This document shows positions 30,862-40,007 of a stretch of 64,000 bases of DNA, one piece after another. Origin of the DNA: Paenibacillus sp. D2_2. Lineage in GTDB: Bacteria > Bacillota > Bacilli > Paenibacillales > Paenibacillaceae. The translations under genes were made by a program, and so were the position numbers. How positions within the stretch are numbered: position 1 is the first letter of the stretch; the number at the start of each line of letters is the position of its first letter. The DNA lies in assembly GCF_031199965.1 (NCBI RefSeq), contig NZ_CP133605.1, forward strand, positions 5,189,001-5,253,000, given 5' to 3'. Under the pieces are notes generated by a model. The model searched no databases, was not told the origin of the DNA, and saw nothing but the letters and a program-made list of their open reading frames with translations.

Positions 30862-31860
30862 TTAGAATCTTTTCTTAATGGCCTTGTCCAAATTATCAAG
30901 CATAATGCCCGTCCCCTTCACGACGCAATGCATCGGATCTTCGGCGATCAGCACAGGCACATGCAATTCTTCAGCTAACAGCTCGTCCAATCCATGCAAC
31001 AACGCACCGCCACCCGTCAAAATTACGCCACGGTCGATAATATCTGCCGACAGCTCCGGCGGAGTCCGCTCGAGCACCGACTTGGCCCCAGCTACTATCG
31101 TAGTAACCGAGTCGAACAGAGCTTCCTGAATTTCCTTCGATGTAATCGTAATCGTCAAAGGAAGTCCCGACACCATGTCTCGACCACGGATATCCATCTC
31201 TGCAACGCGGCCAGAAGGATGCACCGTACCTACACCGATCTTAATGTCCTCTGCCGTACGTTCGCCAATCAGGAGCTTGTACTTTCCTTTAATATATTTA
31301 ATAATGGCGGAATCAAACTTGTCGCCGGCGATCTTGATAGACGAGGAAGTAACGATATCTCCCATGGAGAGAACCGCTACATCCGTCGTCCCACCGCCAA
31401 TATCGACAACCATATTACCGCTCGGTTCAAAAATATCCATACCCGCCCCAATAGCCGCGGCCTTTGGTTCTTCTTCCATGAAGACTTCCTTGGCACCGCT
31501 TCGCTCGGCGGCTTCGCGAATCGACTTCTGCTCCACCGACGTTATATTCGTAGGAGCGCAGATCAAAATCCGGGGATGGCTGTACCAGCTCTTGCCCCCC
31601 ACGCGATCGATAAAATACTTCATCATCGTCTCAGTGACATCAAAGTCAGCAATTACGCCGTCACGCAAAGGTCTGATCGCAACGATATTGCCTGGCGTAC
31701 GTCCAACCATTCGCCTTGCATCCTCACCTACGGCGAGTACACGCTTAGCGTCATTATCAATGGCGACTACTGACGGTTCGTCAAGAACGACTCCTTTTCC
31801 TTTGACATGAATCAGTACATTCGCTGTACCCAAATCAATACCAATATCCTTGCTCATCAT
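30862..31860 (-). CDS. mbl: MreB-like actin homologue Mbl
   Basis: About 332 residues. Two ATGs at 31860 and 31857 follow GGGGGAG; a longer reading to 31917 lacks support. The actin-fold ATPase motifs are GIDLGTANVLIHVKG (phosphate 1), VVDIGGGTTDVAVLS (phosphate 2), and LTGGGALLHGLDELL (adenosine). The MreB-type C-terminus LDKAIKKRF is short. Mbl polymers guide side-wall synthesis together with RodA-type enzymes; rodA is in this window. Position between spoIIID and flhO identifies it as Mbl rather than MreB. A 7-bp dyad (CGATATA / TATATCG) lies at 30838-30856 past its stop. Confidence 0.93.
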   Translation of the reverse strand: MMSKDIGIDLGTANVLIHVKGKGVVLDEPSVVAIDNDAKRVLAVGEDARRMVGRTPGNIVAIRPLRDGVIADFDVTETMMKYFIDRVGGKSWYSHPRILICAPTNITSVEQKSIREAAERSGAKEVFMEEEPKAAAIGAGMDIFEPSGNMVVDIGGGTTDVAVLSMGDIVTSSSIKIAGDKFDSAIIKYIKGKYKLLIGERTAEDIKIGVGTVHPSGRVAEMDIRGRDMVSGLPLTITITSKEIQEALFDSVTTIVAGAKSVLERTPPELSADIIDRGVILTGGGALLHGLDELLAEELHVPVLIAEDPMHCVVKGTGIMLDNLDKAIKKRF

Positions 31861-32225
31861 TAGGATGCTCCCCCAAAGCGTTTTTTGTTGACATATAAAG
31901 GGACGGTCTATATACAACGTGACACCGTTCTCTAATGTCGGCGAACTATTAGTTCATATAGACTGCCCAGGTCGGTAATTATGATGAAGAATCCAACTTA
32001 TCTATGTTGATCCGATTAGGCAATCCGATGTGCAAAACATGGTAAATGTGTCCCAATATTTCCTTGCGCAGTCATTCGACAGAACGGTGTCTAAATCCGT
32101 GAAAATTCGGGTCCAATGGATAGAAATCCACATTGTCATACCATATTTAAAAATACCATACTTTGGGGGATGTGTTCAATGATAATCCTAAAGTCCCATT
32201 GCAACTCACGATAAGTACCGGAAAA

Positions 32226-32510
32226 TCAGCGTGCTGAGCTAATTACCTCCCGTTTGTTCTGTCCCTTCTTCTTATACTTGATTTTTGTCGCTTCTCCTCC
32301 GCGAAGATGTCTGATTGACTTATGGTATTCGAGAATGTGCTTCACCTGATCTGCTAGATCCGGATTAATCTCCGGCAGACGCTCGGTTAAATCCTTATGC
32401 ACCGTGCTTTTCGATACGCCGAATTCCTTGGCTATAGTCCGTACCGTGTGCCGAGTTTCCACGATGCAGCGACCAATTTTAATCGTCCGTTCTTTGATGT
32501 AATCGTGCAC
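32226..32510 (-). CDS. spoIIID: Sporulation transcription regulator SpoIIID
   Basis: 94 residues, complete; start GTG 32510 after GGGAGGCGGGAGC. SpoIIID binds DNA in the mother cell and switches gene expression between sigma-E and sigma-K. The helix-turn-helix is TVRTIAKEFGVSKSTVHKD at residues 22-40, and the basic tail KIKYKKKGQNKR contributes to binding. Between its stop and mbl (31861-32225) I see no confident feature. Confidence 0.96.
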   Translation of the reverse strand: MHDYIKERTIKIGRCIVETRHTVRTIAKEFGVSKSTVHKDLTERLPEINPDLADQVKHILEYHKSIRHLRGGEATKIKYKKKGQNKREVISSAR

Positions 32511-32543
32511 GCTCCCGCCTCCCTACTCGAGATAGTTTGGTAC

Positions 32544-32571
32544 ATTATATGAGGGGCGTGCCCATATATTC
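32544..32571 (-). promoter_or_regulatory. Sigma-E-type promoter of spoIIID
   Basis: GAATATA (32565-32571) and CATATAAT (32544-32551) are 13 bases apart on the minus strand, close to the mother-cell sigma-E pattern. spoIIID is sigma-E dependent in B. subtilis. The start site would lie about 27 bases before GTG 32510. Confidence 0.55.
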
Positions 32572-32732
32572 TTTGTTTCCAAGCCTGACAAGCCTAAGCG
32601 AGGCCAAATATTTTAATTGCCACAGTGAAATTAACAACAAACCGCCGTAGTATTTCTCGGTTAGTTCCGCGCGGGTAGCCCACCGAAGTCTCTGATAAAC
32701 AAATTGGTTGACGTAAAATAGGCAAATGTTGT

Positions 32733-32761
32733 TTGACAAAAATAACCATAGGTTGTATAGT
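32733..32761 (+). promoter_or_regulatory. Sigma-A promoter of the GntR-ABC operon
   Basis: TTGACA (32733-32738) and TATAGT (32756-32761) with a 17-base spacer on the plus strand, 40 bases before the GntR start. Confidence 0.8.
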
Positions 32762-32780
32762 TAGTTACATGAGTAATTAA
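32761..32780 (+). promoter_or_regulatory. Probable GntR operator
   Basis: TTAGTTAC-ATGA-GTAATTAA is an 8-bp inverted repeat with one mismatch that overlaps the end of the -10 box and the expected start site. This is the usual place for autorepression by YtrA-type GntR proteins. Confidence 0.6.
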
Positions 32781-32800
32781 CCAGTTTGGTGGTGTGGATA

Positions 32801-33172
32801 ATGACAACAATAATGGATGACAGCCGCCCTATATTTGTGCAAATTGCCGAACGTATTGAGGACGACATCATCGAAGGTAGATTGCCTGAAGAATCTCAAG
32901 TACCCTCAACGAATCAATTCGCATCTTTCTTTCAGATCAATCCGGCAACTGCAGCGAAAGGAGTCAACCTGCTGGTGGATGAGAACATTTTGTACAAAAA
33001 GCGGGGGATCGGAATGTTTGTAACAACAGGGGCAAGAGCTAGGCTTATGGACAAACGGAAAGAACTTTTTTATGAGCAATATGTAATAGCCATGATCAGA
33101 GAAGCAGAAAAGCTGGGAATTACCAAAGAGCAGTTAACCGATATGATTCAGAGAGGGGATAGGCAGAAATGA
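32801..33172 (+). CDS. GntR-family (YtrA subfamily) transcription regulator
   Basis: 123 residues from ATG 32801; a TTG at 32786 is possible but less likely. The winged helix-turn-helix is GRLPEESQVPSTNQFASFFQ and INPATAAKGVNLLVDENIL at about residues 28-68. The effector part is only about 45 residues (EQYVIAMIREAEKLGITKEQL), as in YtrA. Such regulators repress adjacent ABC transporter genes and are often relieved by wall-active compounds. The end overlaps the ABC ATPase start by four bases, so the three genes form one operon. Confidence 0.9.
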   Translation: MTTIMDDSRPIFVQIAERIEDDIIEGRLPEESQVPSTNQFASFFQINPATAAKGVNLLVDENILYKKRGIGMFVTTGARARLMDKRKELFYEQYVIAMIREAEKLGITKEQLTDMIQRGDRQK

Positions 33173-34065
33173 ATACCATTGTTGATGTGAAAGGTCTGAG
33201 TAAAACATATGACAATGTCACAATTATCAACGATGTTACCTTTTCCTTAGAGGCAAACAAAATCTATGGTCTTCTTGGACGTAACGGGGCTGGCAAAACA
33301 ACGATTATGCATATGCTGACAGCACAAATATTCCCGACAAGTGGTGAACTGCATGTGTTTGGAGCAGCCCCTTATGAGAATAACTCTGTATTGAACAAGA
33401 TTTGCTTCATTAAGGAGAGTCAGAAGTATCCCGACAGCTTTCGAATTTCCGATATCATCGATTTGTGCCCTGCTATATTTCCGAATTGGGACCAGGAATT
33501 TGCCAATCAACTTTTGGAGGACTTCATGCTTCCAGTTAAGCGTCGCATTAAAAAACTGTCACGCGGGATGCTCTCCTCTGTTGGTATTATCATTGGACTT
33601 ACAAGCCGTGCACCGCTCACTATTTTTGATGAGCCTTACCTCGGACTCGATGCAGTAGCACGCAGCTTGTTCTATGATCGCTTGATCGAGGATTATGCTG
33701 AACACCCAAGAACGATAGTGTTATCCTCACATTTGATTGATGAGGTTAGTCAATTATTGGAGCATGTTATCGTGATAGATGGTGGAAAGATCATGCTGAA
33801 TGAAGATGCAGATGCACTACGCGGTCGTGCCTATTCCGTCGTAGGCCAAACGACTATAGTCGAGTCATTCATCTCCGACCATACGACAATCGATAGGCAA
33901 TACCTCGGAGGTCTGTTGTCTGCTACCGTGCTTGGCAGCTTAACTAGGCATAACCAAGAACAAGCCGCTGAACTTGGACTGGAACTCGTTCCCGTATCAC
34001 TTCAACAACTCATTGTTCACCTCACGAAAGAAAAATCCAATCGCAAGGCGGTGAAAACTCAATGA
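33169..34065 (+). CDS. ABC transporter ATP-binding protein
   Basis: 298 residues. Walker A is GRNGAGKTT, the signature is LSRGM in place of LSGGQ, Walker B is PLTIFDEP, and the switch His is in SSHLIDEV. The last 80 residues are an extra C-terminal domain found in YtrB-like ATPases. It couples to the membrane protein that starts four bases before its stop. The substrate is not known; by family it may be a wall-active peptide or other small compound. Confidence 0.9.
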   Translation: MNTIVDVKGLSKTYDNVTIINDVTFSLEANKIYGLLGRNGAGKTTIMHMLTAQIFPTSGELHVFGAAPYENNSVLNKICFIKESQKYPDSFRISDIIDLCPAIFPNWDQEFANQLLEDFMLPVKRRIKKLSRGMLSSVGIIIGLTSRAPLTIFDEPYLGLDAVARSLFYDRLIEDYAEHPRTIVLSSHLIDEVSQLLEHVIVIDGGKIMLNEDADALRGRAYSVVGQTTIVESFISDHTTIDRQYLGGLLSATVLGSLTRHNQEQAAELGLELVPVSLQQLIVHLTKEKSNRKAVKTQ

Positions 34066-34751
34066 ACCGAATTGCAACGGTAATCAAAATGCATGCCAAA
34101 GATAAAGTGATGTGGCACATGTCATGGTTCTTAATTCTATTCCCTTTTCTTATCAATGTGGTCATCGGCAGTATGCTTAAGCTTGAAGAAGGTTATTACA
34201 GTGGCGGTATTTCTTCCATTTTCATTTTTTTGTTGATACTTGGTATTTTAACCGTAACCCAAAACTTTCCCTTTGCATTTGGCTTTGGCATCCGTAGAAC
34301 GGATTACTTTATAGGAACCATATTGATGTTTGCACTGTCAGGCATAGTCATTGCTACTATTCTACTACTGCTGTCTCTCAGCGAAAGTTATATTACCGGG
34401 CAGTTTCATGTTAATTTCCACTATTTCCACTTACCTTATATAAACGATGGTAGCTTGTTCGAGCAATGGTGGTTCTACTTTTCTACGGCTATTAATCTCA
34501 CTACAACCGGATTCGCTATAGCAATGATCCACCGACGTTATGGCCGTATGGGAATGTTCATCTTCTTCCCAATTATCCTTGTCTTCAGCTTGATCTTCAG
34601 TTACCTCTGCACTTACTTCGGCTGGTGGAACACGATATGGATATGGCTAAGCAGTCATTCAGCTGCACAACTTGCAACGGGTCTATTCTCCTTGGCGGTC
34701 ATCTACTCCTTATTCGCTTTTCTTATGATTCGCAAGACTACCGCTTCATAA
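34062..34751 (+). CDS. ABC transporter membrane protein
   Basis: 229 residues with six predicted membrane helices (for example LILFPFLINVVIGSML, IFIFLLILGILTVTQNF, LATGLFSLAVIYSLFAFLMI). ATG 34062 overlaps the ATPase stop (ATGA). There is no recognised substrate motif. It is the last gene of the GntR-ABC operon, which ends at a strong hairpin. Confidence 0.85.
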   Translation: MNRIATVIKMHAKDKVMWHMSWFLILFPFLINVVIGSMLKLEEGYYSGGISSIFIFLLILGILTVTQNFPFAFGFGIRRTDYFIGTILMFALSGIVIATILLLLSLSESYITGQFHVNFHYFHLPYINDGSLFEQWWFYFSTAINLTTTGFAIAMIHRRYGRMGMFIFFPIILVFSLIFSYLCTYFGWWNTIWIWLSSHSAAQLATGLFSLAVIYSLFAFLMIRKTTAS

Positions 34752-34763
34752 ATATGCAACCAT

Positions 34764-34800
34764 AGCAAAGCCGCCAGACCTAAGGTCAGGCGGCTTTGCT
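34764..34800. terminator. Shared hairpin between convergent ABC permease and spoIIQ
   Basis: A 12-bp perfect stem (AGCAAAGCCGCC / GGCGGCTTTGCT) continues inward, past one A-A mismatch, with GACC-TAA-GGTC. There is no long T tract on either side, but it lies exactly between two converging gene ends. Confidence 0.7.
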
Positions 34801-34827
34801 TGCAGCGACTATGATTCGAACCCTAGC

Positions 34828-35574
34828 CTAATTGTTTTTAGGCAATACATTTGTCGGATTAACCGGTTCATCATTCTCATACACTGCGAAATGAACGTGG
34901 TTGCCAAGATCTTTCTCGAGCTCATTGCGTCCGGAGCTTGCGATCACATCGCCTTGCTTCACTTCAGCATTCATCTCCACCTTCACATCAGACAAGCTCT
35001 CATACACGGTCTTCATATTGCCCGGATGAGTAATCTCTACAACATATCCGATCAGTGGAACTTCTTGTACCCGAGTGATTTTACCGCTCATTGCTGCTTT
35101 CACTTCAAATGTCTGATCATCTTTGCGTGCCAGGTCAATACCCATGTTCGCTCTATACGTATCGTTGTAATGAACAAGCGCCGCTTGATGATCTTCAGCA
35201 CTTCCGTCCTTATCATAGAACGGTTTGACAACAGTAACGTCAGCTACGTTAGCAACAGGCCATACCATATCCTCAGCGGAAGCAACCGTCTCAGCAGCTT
35301 CTTCTCCCTGCTTCCCGTCTACTTTCCCTGCGGTTCCCTGACTGTCATCAATAGATTGGGAGGTACTGGCAGGGGCGTCTTTTGGCTTTTGGCTGGCATC
35401 CTGATAGACCCACACTAACGTTAGTATAATTGCCACTGCCGCCACGTAAATTGCTGGGAACACCCATCTTTTCGAGAATACTCTCTTCCACGCGGACACC
35501 TGTGATACCGGTTCTCCCATTGTTATTTTAGGAGATTCCTCATGGTTCTTCTTTTTACTATTTTGTTCATTCAT
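34828..35574 (-). CDS. spoIIQ: Forespore membrane protein SpoIIQ (degenerate LytM/M23 fold)
   Basis: 248 residues. A 35-residue basic N-terminus precedes one membrane helix (WVFPAIYVAAVAIILTLVWVY), a flexible linker, and a C-terminal M23 domain. In sporulation SpoIIQ in the forespore membrane binds SpoIIIAH of the mother cell to form the feeding channel. The first zinc motif reads NMGIDLA, with Asn where active M23 enzymes have His; HVHFAV of the second motif is kept. B. subtilis SpoIIQ also lacks a zinc ligand, so the protein is likely structural. ATG 35574 follows GAGGTGAT. It lies next to spoIID as in Bacillus. Confidence 0.9.
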   Translation of the reverse strand: MNEQNSKKKNHEESPKITMGEPVSQVSAWKRVFSKRWVFPAIYVAAVAIILTLVWVYQDASQKPKDAPASTSQSIDDSQGTAGKVDGKQGEEAAETVASAEDMVWPVANVADVTVVKPFYDKDGSAEDHQAALVHYNDTYRANMGIDLARKDDQTFEVKAAMSGKITRVQEVPLIGYVVEITHPGNMKTVYESLSDVKVEMNAEVKQGDVIASSGRNELEKDLGNHVHFAVYENDEPVNPTNVLPKNN

Positions 35575-35594
35575 TACCTCATCACCTCAATAAT

Positions 35595-35623
35595 CATTGT
35601 TACCGAGGCAATTGCTTTTATAC
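35595..35623 (-). promoter_or_regulatory. Sigma-F-type promoter of spoIIQ
   Basis: GTATA (35619-35623) and GGTAACAATG (35595-35604) are 14 bases apart on the minus strand. The -10 fits the GGNNANANTR pattern of forespore sigma-F. spoIIQ is sigma-F dependent in B. subtilis. Confidence 0.55.
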
Positions 35624-35780
35624 TTGGCTATACTAATTTTTTTTGAAAATAGGGAGAATACCAGAGAGTACACTCTATTGAACATAGCTATCTTGATGAA
35701 CAAAGGAAAACTAGTTGGGTTTCTTCCATCTACTTTGGGATGTCCATAGCGGTTCGATGGAGTAGTTGCCTATTGTACAG

Positions 35781-36878
35781 TTAATTACGTGGGGCAAGAA
35801 CATCAGATACTTGGTTGAAGGAAATCCCCGTATAGTAGTGTTTGAGAATTTGTGTGGTCGTATAACCCTGCTTGGCCATCCCATTGGCTCCCCACTGACT
35901 CATACCGACGCCATGACCTGAGCCATAGGTTGTGATCTTCACCTCGGCACCATCCAGTACCATATTGAACTGACTGGAGCGCAGTTCCAGCTTCTCGCGA
36001 ACTTCCCGCCCACTATACGTCTTATCGCCAATTCGGATGTCCTTCACACTGCCTCCTGTAGTTACGGACAGTACTTGGAACAGCTTAGGGATAGGCGCTC
36101 CCTGACGGCCTGTAGTCGGAAGTGCAGGAGCAGATTGTCCCAGTTTGGAAAACAATTCATTCACACTGATTTGCGCAGTCTCTTGATTGTGAGGATCCAG
36201 CTTGCTATCCCATGGACTTGATACACTGCGGAGATAAGGCACCTGATCGGACCAGTAATCCTCCGAATTCTCCGTATATCCACCACTGGAGGAGAAGAAA
36301 GCGGCCGTAATGGGTTGACCCTGATATGTCATAATAATACCACGCGTCAGGGAGGCGGCCTGCTGCAGCTTTTGAAGATCCTCACCGCGTCCATCATTCT
36401 CCCATGCTCTGAGCGAATCGCTAGACACATAGGCTTGATGCTCTACCGTATCATTCACATCGGCGTTACCGCTAGGTACGCCGCTAGTGTCGCTGGCGGC
36501 AAGGCGGCGAACAATGAAGGTGCGGGCGGCAATCGCCTGCGCCTTCAGGGCTGCGAGCTCGAAGTCAGCCGGCATCTCGGCGGCCAACACGCCAGTGACG
36601 TACTCCTCGAGCGGCAGCGTCTCTACCTTGCCCGTGTGCGTCAAATATACGCGCACGGGCCACTGATCGGGATCGGCCGCAGCCTCACGGCCCGATCCCA
36701 CCGCCTTGCCGCCGGCCTGTCCCGCGGCCGGCGAATGCACCGCCGCCGTAATACCGGCGGCGTCCTGCGCCTGCGTTGCCCCGCGCTGTACGAGCAGCGC
36801 GGGCAGCAGCACCGCTAGCGCGCTTACCGCCGCAAGGGCAGCTAGTCCACCAAATCTTATGCTCCGTCCGTCATTCAT
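35781..36878 (-). CDS. spoIID: Stage II sporulation protein D, lytic transglycosylase
   Basis: About 365 residues. ATG 36878 has GGAGGT ten bases upstream; GTG 36905 is an alternative. One membrane helix at residues 10-30 anchors it in the mother-cell membrane. LPLEEYVTGVLAAEMPADF holds the catalytic Glu, and AQAIAARTF, FFSSSGGYTENSE and GHGVGMSQWGA are family motifs. It cuts glycan strands during engulfment. The first third (36500-36850) is much richer in GC than the rest, with an Ala/Gly-rich linker. It follows murA as in B. subtilis. Confidence 0.93.
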   Translation of the reverse strand: MNDGRSIRFGGLAALAAVSALAVLLPALLVQRGATQAQDAAGITAAVHSPAAGQAGGKAVGSGREAAADPDQWPVRVYLTHTGKVETLPLEEYVTGVLAAEMPADFELAALKAQAIAARTFIVRRLAASDTSGVPSGNADVNDTVEHQAYVSSDSLRAWENDGRGEDLQKLQQAASLTRGIIMTYQGQPITAAFFSSSGGYTENSEDYWSDQVPYLRSVSSPWDSKLDPHNQETAQISVNELFSKLGQSAPALPTTGRQGAPIPKLFQVLSVTTGGSVKDIRIGDKTYSGREVREKLELRSSQFNMVLDGAEVKITTYGSGHGVGMSQWGANGMAKQGYTTTQILKHYYTGISFNQVSDVLAPRN

Positions 36879-37010
36879 CAAATCTATGACCTCCATCCAA
36901 TTCACATCTATCTCTAGATTCTGCTAACCTTCTCTACTAATTTTTATGCAAAAACTAGGCTGCACATACCTTAAATATATATATCAATGGAGGCCGAGTT
37001 CTCTTCTTCT

Positions 37011-37069
37011 GAAATAAATAAGAGGCCATCTCTTATCTCATCCGTAGATGACATAAGAGATGACCTCTT
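37011..37069 (-). terminator. murA terminator
   Basis: AAGAGG-(T)-CATCTCTTAT ... ATAAGAGATG-(G)-CCTCTT is a 16-bp stem with one mismatch and a 16-base loop. TTATTTATTTC follows on the minus strand, 27 bases past the murA stop. Confidence 0.85.
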
Positions 37070-37095
37070 CATAATTAATGATTTGATGATTTGGA

Positions 37096-38439
37096 TTAAG
37101 CCCAGGTTGGCTGAATCTTCAATGAAGACAATTCATTCTGTACAGTCTGAGCCGCTTTCTCCGGCTCTGCAACTGTCTCCTCTTTGCTAATACGCCAAAT
37201 ATTAGCGCCAAGTCCAGCTAATTTCTCAGTCAGATTGACGTATCCACGATCAATATGATGTGTACCGCTCACTTCAGTCGTGCCCTCAGCTACGAGACCC
37301 GCGATAATAAGCGCGGCTCCTGCACGCAAATCCGTCGCACATACTTTAGCACCGCTAAGCTTGGATCCACCCGAGACAATAGCACTTCTTCCTTCTACCT
37401 TGATCTCAGCGTTCATCAGACGGAATTGGTCGACATGCATGAAGCGATTCTCAAATACAGTCTCCGTAACAACACTCGTTCCTTCCGAAGCGAGCAGAAG
37501 AGCCATCATTTGCGATTGCATATCCGTCGGAAAACCTGGATAAGGCAAGGTCTTCACATCTACAGCTTTGAGCGGCTTATCCGCAATAACGCGTACACCG
37601 TTCTCTTCCGCTTCGATCGTTACGCCCATCTCTTCAAGCTTAGAAATAATCGGTCCCAAATGGTCGGCGATCGCGCCTTCTACGAATACATTACCTCCGG
37701 TAATCGCAGCGGCTACCATAAATGTTCCGGCCTCGACGCGGTCAGGAATCACTGTGTGCTCAACGCCATGCAGCTTCTCTACACCTTCAATGCGAATAAC
37801 ACCGGTGCCTGCGCCGCGAACGACCGCACCCATACTATTTAAATAGTTGGCCAAATCGACGATTTCCGGCTCTTTAGCCGCATTCTCGATCACCGTTGTA
37901 CCTTCTGCCAACGTGGCCGCCATCATAATATTCTCCGTAGCACCTACGCTTGCCACATCCAGATATATCTTCGCGCCATGCAATTTGCCAGTAGATCTAG
38001 CTTCGATAAAACCTTGTCCCAAGTTAATCTCTGCACCCATCGCTTCAAAGCCCTTCAGATGCTGATCAATTGGTCTAGTTCCAATCGCACAGCCTCCAGG
38101 CAATGAGATTCGCGCATGTCCTGTTCGTGTTAACAGTGGCCCCATTACGAGAAAAGACGCCCGCATTTTACGTACCAAATCGTACGGTGCTTCACAGGAG
38201 GCGATTGTCCGTGCATCGACCGTGATAACCTCACGCTCGTAATTCACGTTCGCTCCTAACGATTCTAATACTTTATTAATCGTCATCACATCATCCAGAG
38301 GTGGCGCATCACGAATGATGCTCACGGTATCCTCTCCCAATAAAGACGCTGCGATGATCGGCAGCACTGAATTTTTAGCTCCGCTCACTTTAACGTTCCC
38401 GGCCAAGACATTGCCACCGCGGACGATAAATTTACTCAT
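37096..38439 (-). CDS. murA: UDP-GlcNAc 1-carboxyvinyltransferase
   Basis: 447 residues from ATG 38439, after GGAGGGAACCGAG; the reading frame is open further upstream but without support. MurA catalyses the first committed step of peptidoglycan synthesis in the cytoplasm. Lys22-Asn23 (SGAKNSVL) and the catalytic Cys117 in [16 protein letters not shown], the fosfomycin target, are both present. Other motifs are [14 protein letters not shown] and [15 protein letters not shown]. It lies between ywzB and spoIID, the B. subtilis murAA position. Confidence 0.97.
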   Translation of the reverse strand: MSKFIVRGGNVLAGNVKVSGAKNSVLPIIAASLLGEDTVSIIRDAPPLDDVMTINKVLESLGANVNYEREVITVDARTIASCEAPYDLVRKMRASFLVMGPLLTRTGHARISLPGGCAIGTRPIDQHLKGFEAMGAEINLGQGFIEARSTGKLHGAKIYLDVASVGATENIMMAATLAEGTTVIENAAKEPEIVDLANYLNSMGAVVRGAGTGVIRIEGVEKLHGVEHTVIPDRVEAGTFMVAAAITGGNVFVEGAIADHLGPIISKLEEMGVTIEAEENGVRVIADKPLKAVDVKTLPYPGFPTDMQSQMMALLLASEGTSVVTETVFENRFMHVDQFRLMNAEIKVEGRSAIVSGGSKLSGAKVCATDLRAGAALIIAGLVAEGTTEVSGTHHIDRGYVNLTEKLAGLGANIWRISKEETVAEPEKAAQTVQNELSSLKIQPTWA

Positions 38440-38711
38440 CTCGGTTCCCTCCGCGTGTTCATTTTCACTATTTTCCCCGACATAAAAAATAGTATCCCGC
38501 TTAATTTCCCTAAATTTCATCATATCAAATTTCATTTACATCACACAAGGTCTAATTTGTGTCAATAAGATTTATCATACCAACAATTCCGTAAGCAATC
38601 AACGATCATTAGATATTCTTATCCACATTGTTGACACAATATTTTGATGTTATTCGACAAATTCATACCCCATCATATTCTAACATAATTATGGCAAGTT
38701 TGCCCTTAATG

Positions 38712-38963
38712 TTAGAACATGTAACGCAACATCTGCGTATATCCCCAATAGTCAAGGACAAAGGCAGCTACAAAGTGTCCCAATACTACAGCGAGCAGTA
38801 ATTGGAGCAGCTTCCCCTGTGGTCCTTTCGGATTGCGGATGATCAGATCTAGCTTGAGATTTTGCAGCGCCCACCAGGATATAGCGATACAGACCAGCGA
38901 TACAATAATCCCCGTAAGACCACCGATCCCGACCGATGATGATGCCGACTCGACCGGATTCAC
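38712..38963 (-). CDS. ywzB: DUF1146 membrane protein YwzB
   Basis: 83 residues, start GTG 38963 after GGGGGA. Two membrane helices (GIIVSLVCIAISWWALQNL and LLLAVVLGHFVAAFVLDYW) flank a KGPQGKLL turn, which is the DUF1146 pattern. No function is known. In B. subtilis it follows the atp operon and precedes murAA; here cutC on the other strand lies between it and atpC. Confidence 0.85.
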   Translation of the reverse strand: MNPVESASSSVGIGGLTGIIVSLVCIAISWWALQNLKLDLIIRNPKGPQGKLLQLLLAVVLGHFVAAFVLDYWGYTQMLRYMF

Positions 38964-39220
38964 ATGATTTCCCCCGTCACGTTATATTTATGCTGTTGGC
39001 CCCTAATCGGTTAATAAGTAACCAAAGAAAAGACGGCCTGAAAATATAGACCTTCTATATCATACTTGGCAACGAGACAATAATCCAGTACTACTTTTCA
39101 TTGTAAAGGTTTCCAGTAGAATCTATTTTGTAACCTTTGTTTCTGAATTATGCAGCCAGGTATTTACGAAAAATAATATAATGAACTCAATAACCTATGG
39201 AGAGGAAGAATAAATCCACT

Positions 39221-39910
39221 ATGATCATAGAAGTCATTGCCTATACGTTGTCAGATGCCCTGATTGCAGCTAGGAACGGAGCGGATCGCCTCGAAGTCAT
39301 TACAGCCCCTTCAGAAGGAGGGCTAACCCCAAGTCTTGGTCTTGTCCAAGCTATTCGAGAACAGGTTGATATCGATATTCGGGTCATGATTCGACCACAC
39401 AGCCGTAACTTCATCTATACAAACGAAGACATCGCCGTCATGGAGCGCGATATTGCCATCTTCCGATCGCTCGGTGTCTCAGGTCTTGTGACCGGAGCCC
39501 TAACGCCGCAGGGAGACATTGATACTGTTGCGCTTGAGAGACTTCTCTCAGCTGCCGAAGACCTGGCGATAACATTCCATCGGGCGATCGATGAAGCTGC
39601 TGATCTGGAGCAAGCCATCTATACCCTTGGTCAATATCCACAAATCACTCATATTCTTACTTCTGGCGGCCAGTCCTCCGTGCTTAATGCTACTGATATC
39701 ATCGAGCGGTTAAGACTTGTGGCCAAGCAGCAAGGGATTACACTGCTGCCAGGCGCCGGACTCCATATCGATGCCCTTGAGACATTTCTTCGCCAGACAT
39801 CGGTTCAAGAATTTCATATCGGCTCAGCAGCAAGGCAGGGCGGCAGCATTATGAATCCTGTCGACGCGGACATGCTATCCACGATACGACGCATCGCTGA
39901 CCAATTTTAA
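39221..39910 (+). CDS. cutC: CutC family protein
   Basis: 229 residues from ATG 39221 (MIIEVIAYTLSDALIAARNGADRLE split here from the longer reading at 39197, which has no SD); GGAGAGGAAG lies 12 bases upstream. It is a TIM-barrel with IRPHSRNFIYTNEDI, TPQGDID, FHRAIDEA, and GGQSSVL. CutC proteins were linked to copper homeostasis in E. coli, but the biochemical role is unsettled. It is the only plus-strand gene in this stretch, interrupting the usual atp-ywzB-murA order. Confidence 0.9.
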   Translation: MIIEVIAYTLSDALIAARNGADRLEVITAPSEGGLTPSLGLVQAIREQVDIDIRVMIRPHSRNFIYTNEDIAVMERDIAIFRSLGVSGLVTGALTPQGDIDTVALERLLSAAEDLAITFHRAIDEAADLEQAIYTLGQYPQITHILTSGGQSSVLNATDIIERLRLVAKQQGITLLPGAGLHIDALETFLRQTSVQEFHIGSAARQGGSIMNPVDADMLSTIRRIADQF

Positions 39911-39963
39911 TGACTCCAATAATTCATAATAATATAGGTATGAAGGCTCAGGAGCATAGAAGC

Positions 39964-40005
39964 AGAAAAGACCGGAACATCTTCAAGCGATGTCCGGTCT
40001 TTTCT
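39964..40005. terminator. Bidirectional terminator between cutC and atpC
   Basis: AGAAAAGACCGG-(A)-ACATC / GATGT-CCGGTCTTTTCT forms a stem of about 17 bp with a 7-base loop and A/T runs on both sides. It starts directly after the atpC stop codon and serves both converging genes. Confidence 0.85.
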
Positions 40006-40007
40006 AT

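Noticed and set aside
37255-37842. 195-codon open frame on the plus strand
   Set aside because: Antisense to murA, with no start signal and no recognisable protein pattern.
37096-38535. Extended N-terminus for MurA
   Set aside because: The 32 extra codons lack homology and a ribosome site; ATG 38439 has GGAGGG and the conserved MSKFIVRGG start.
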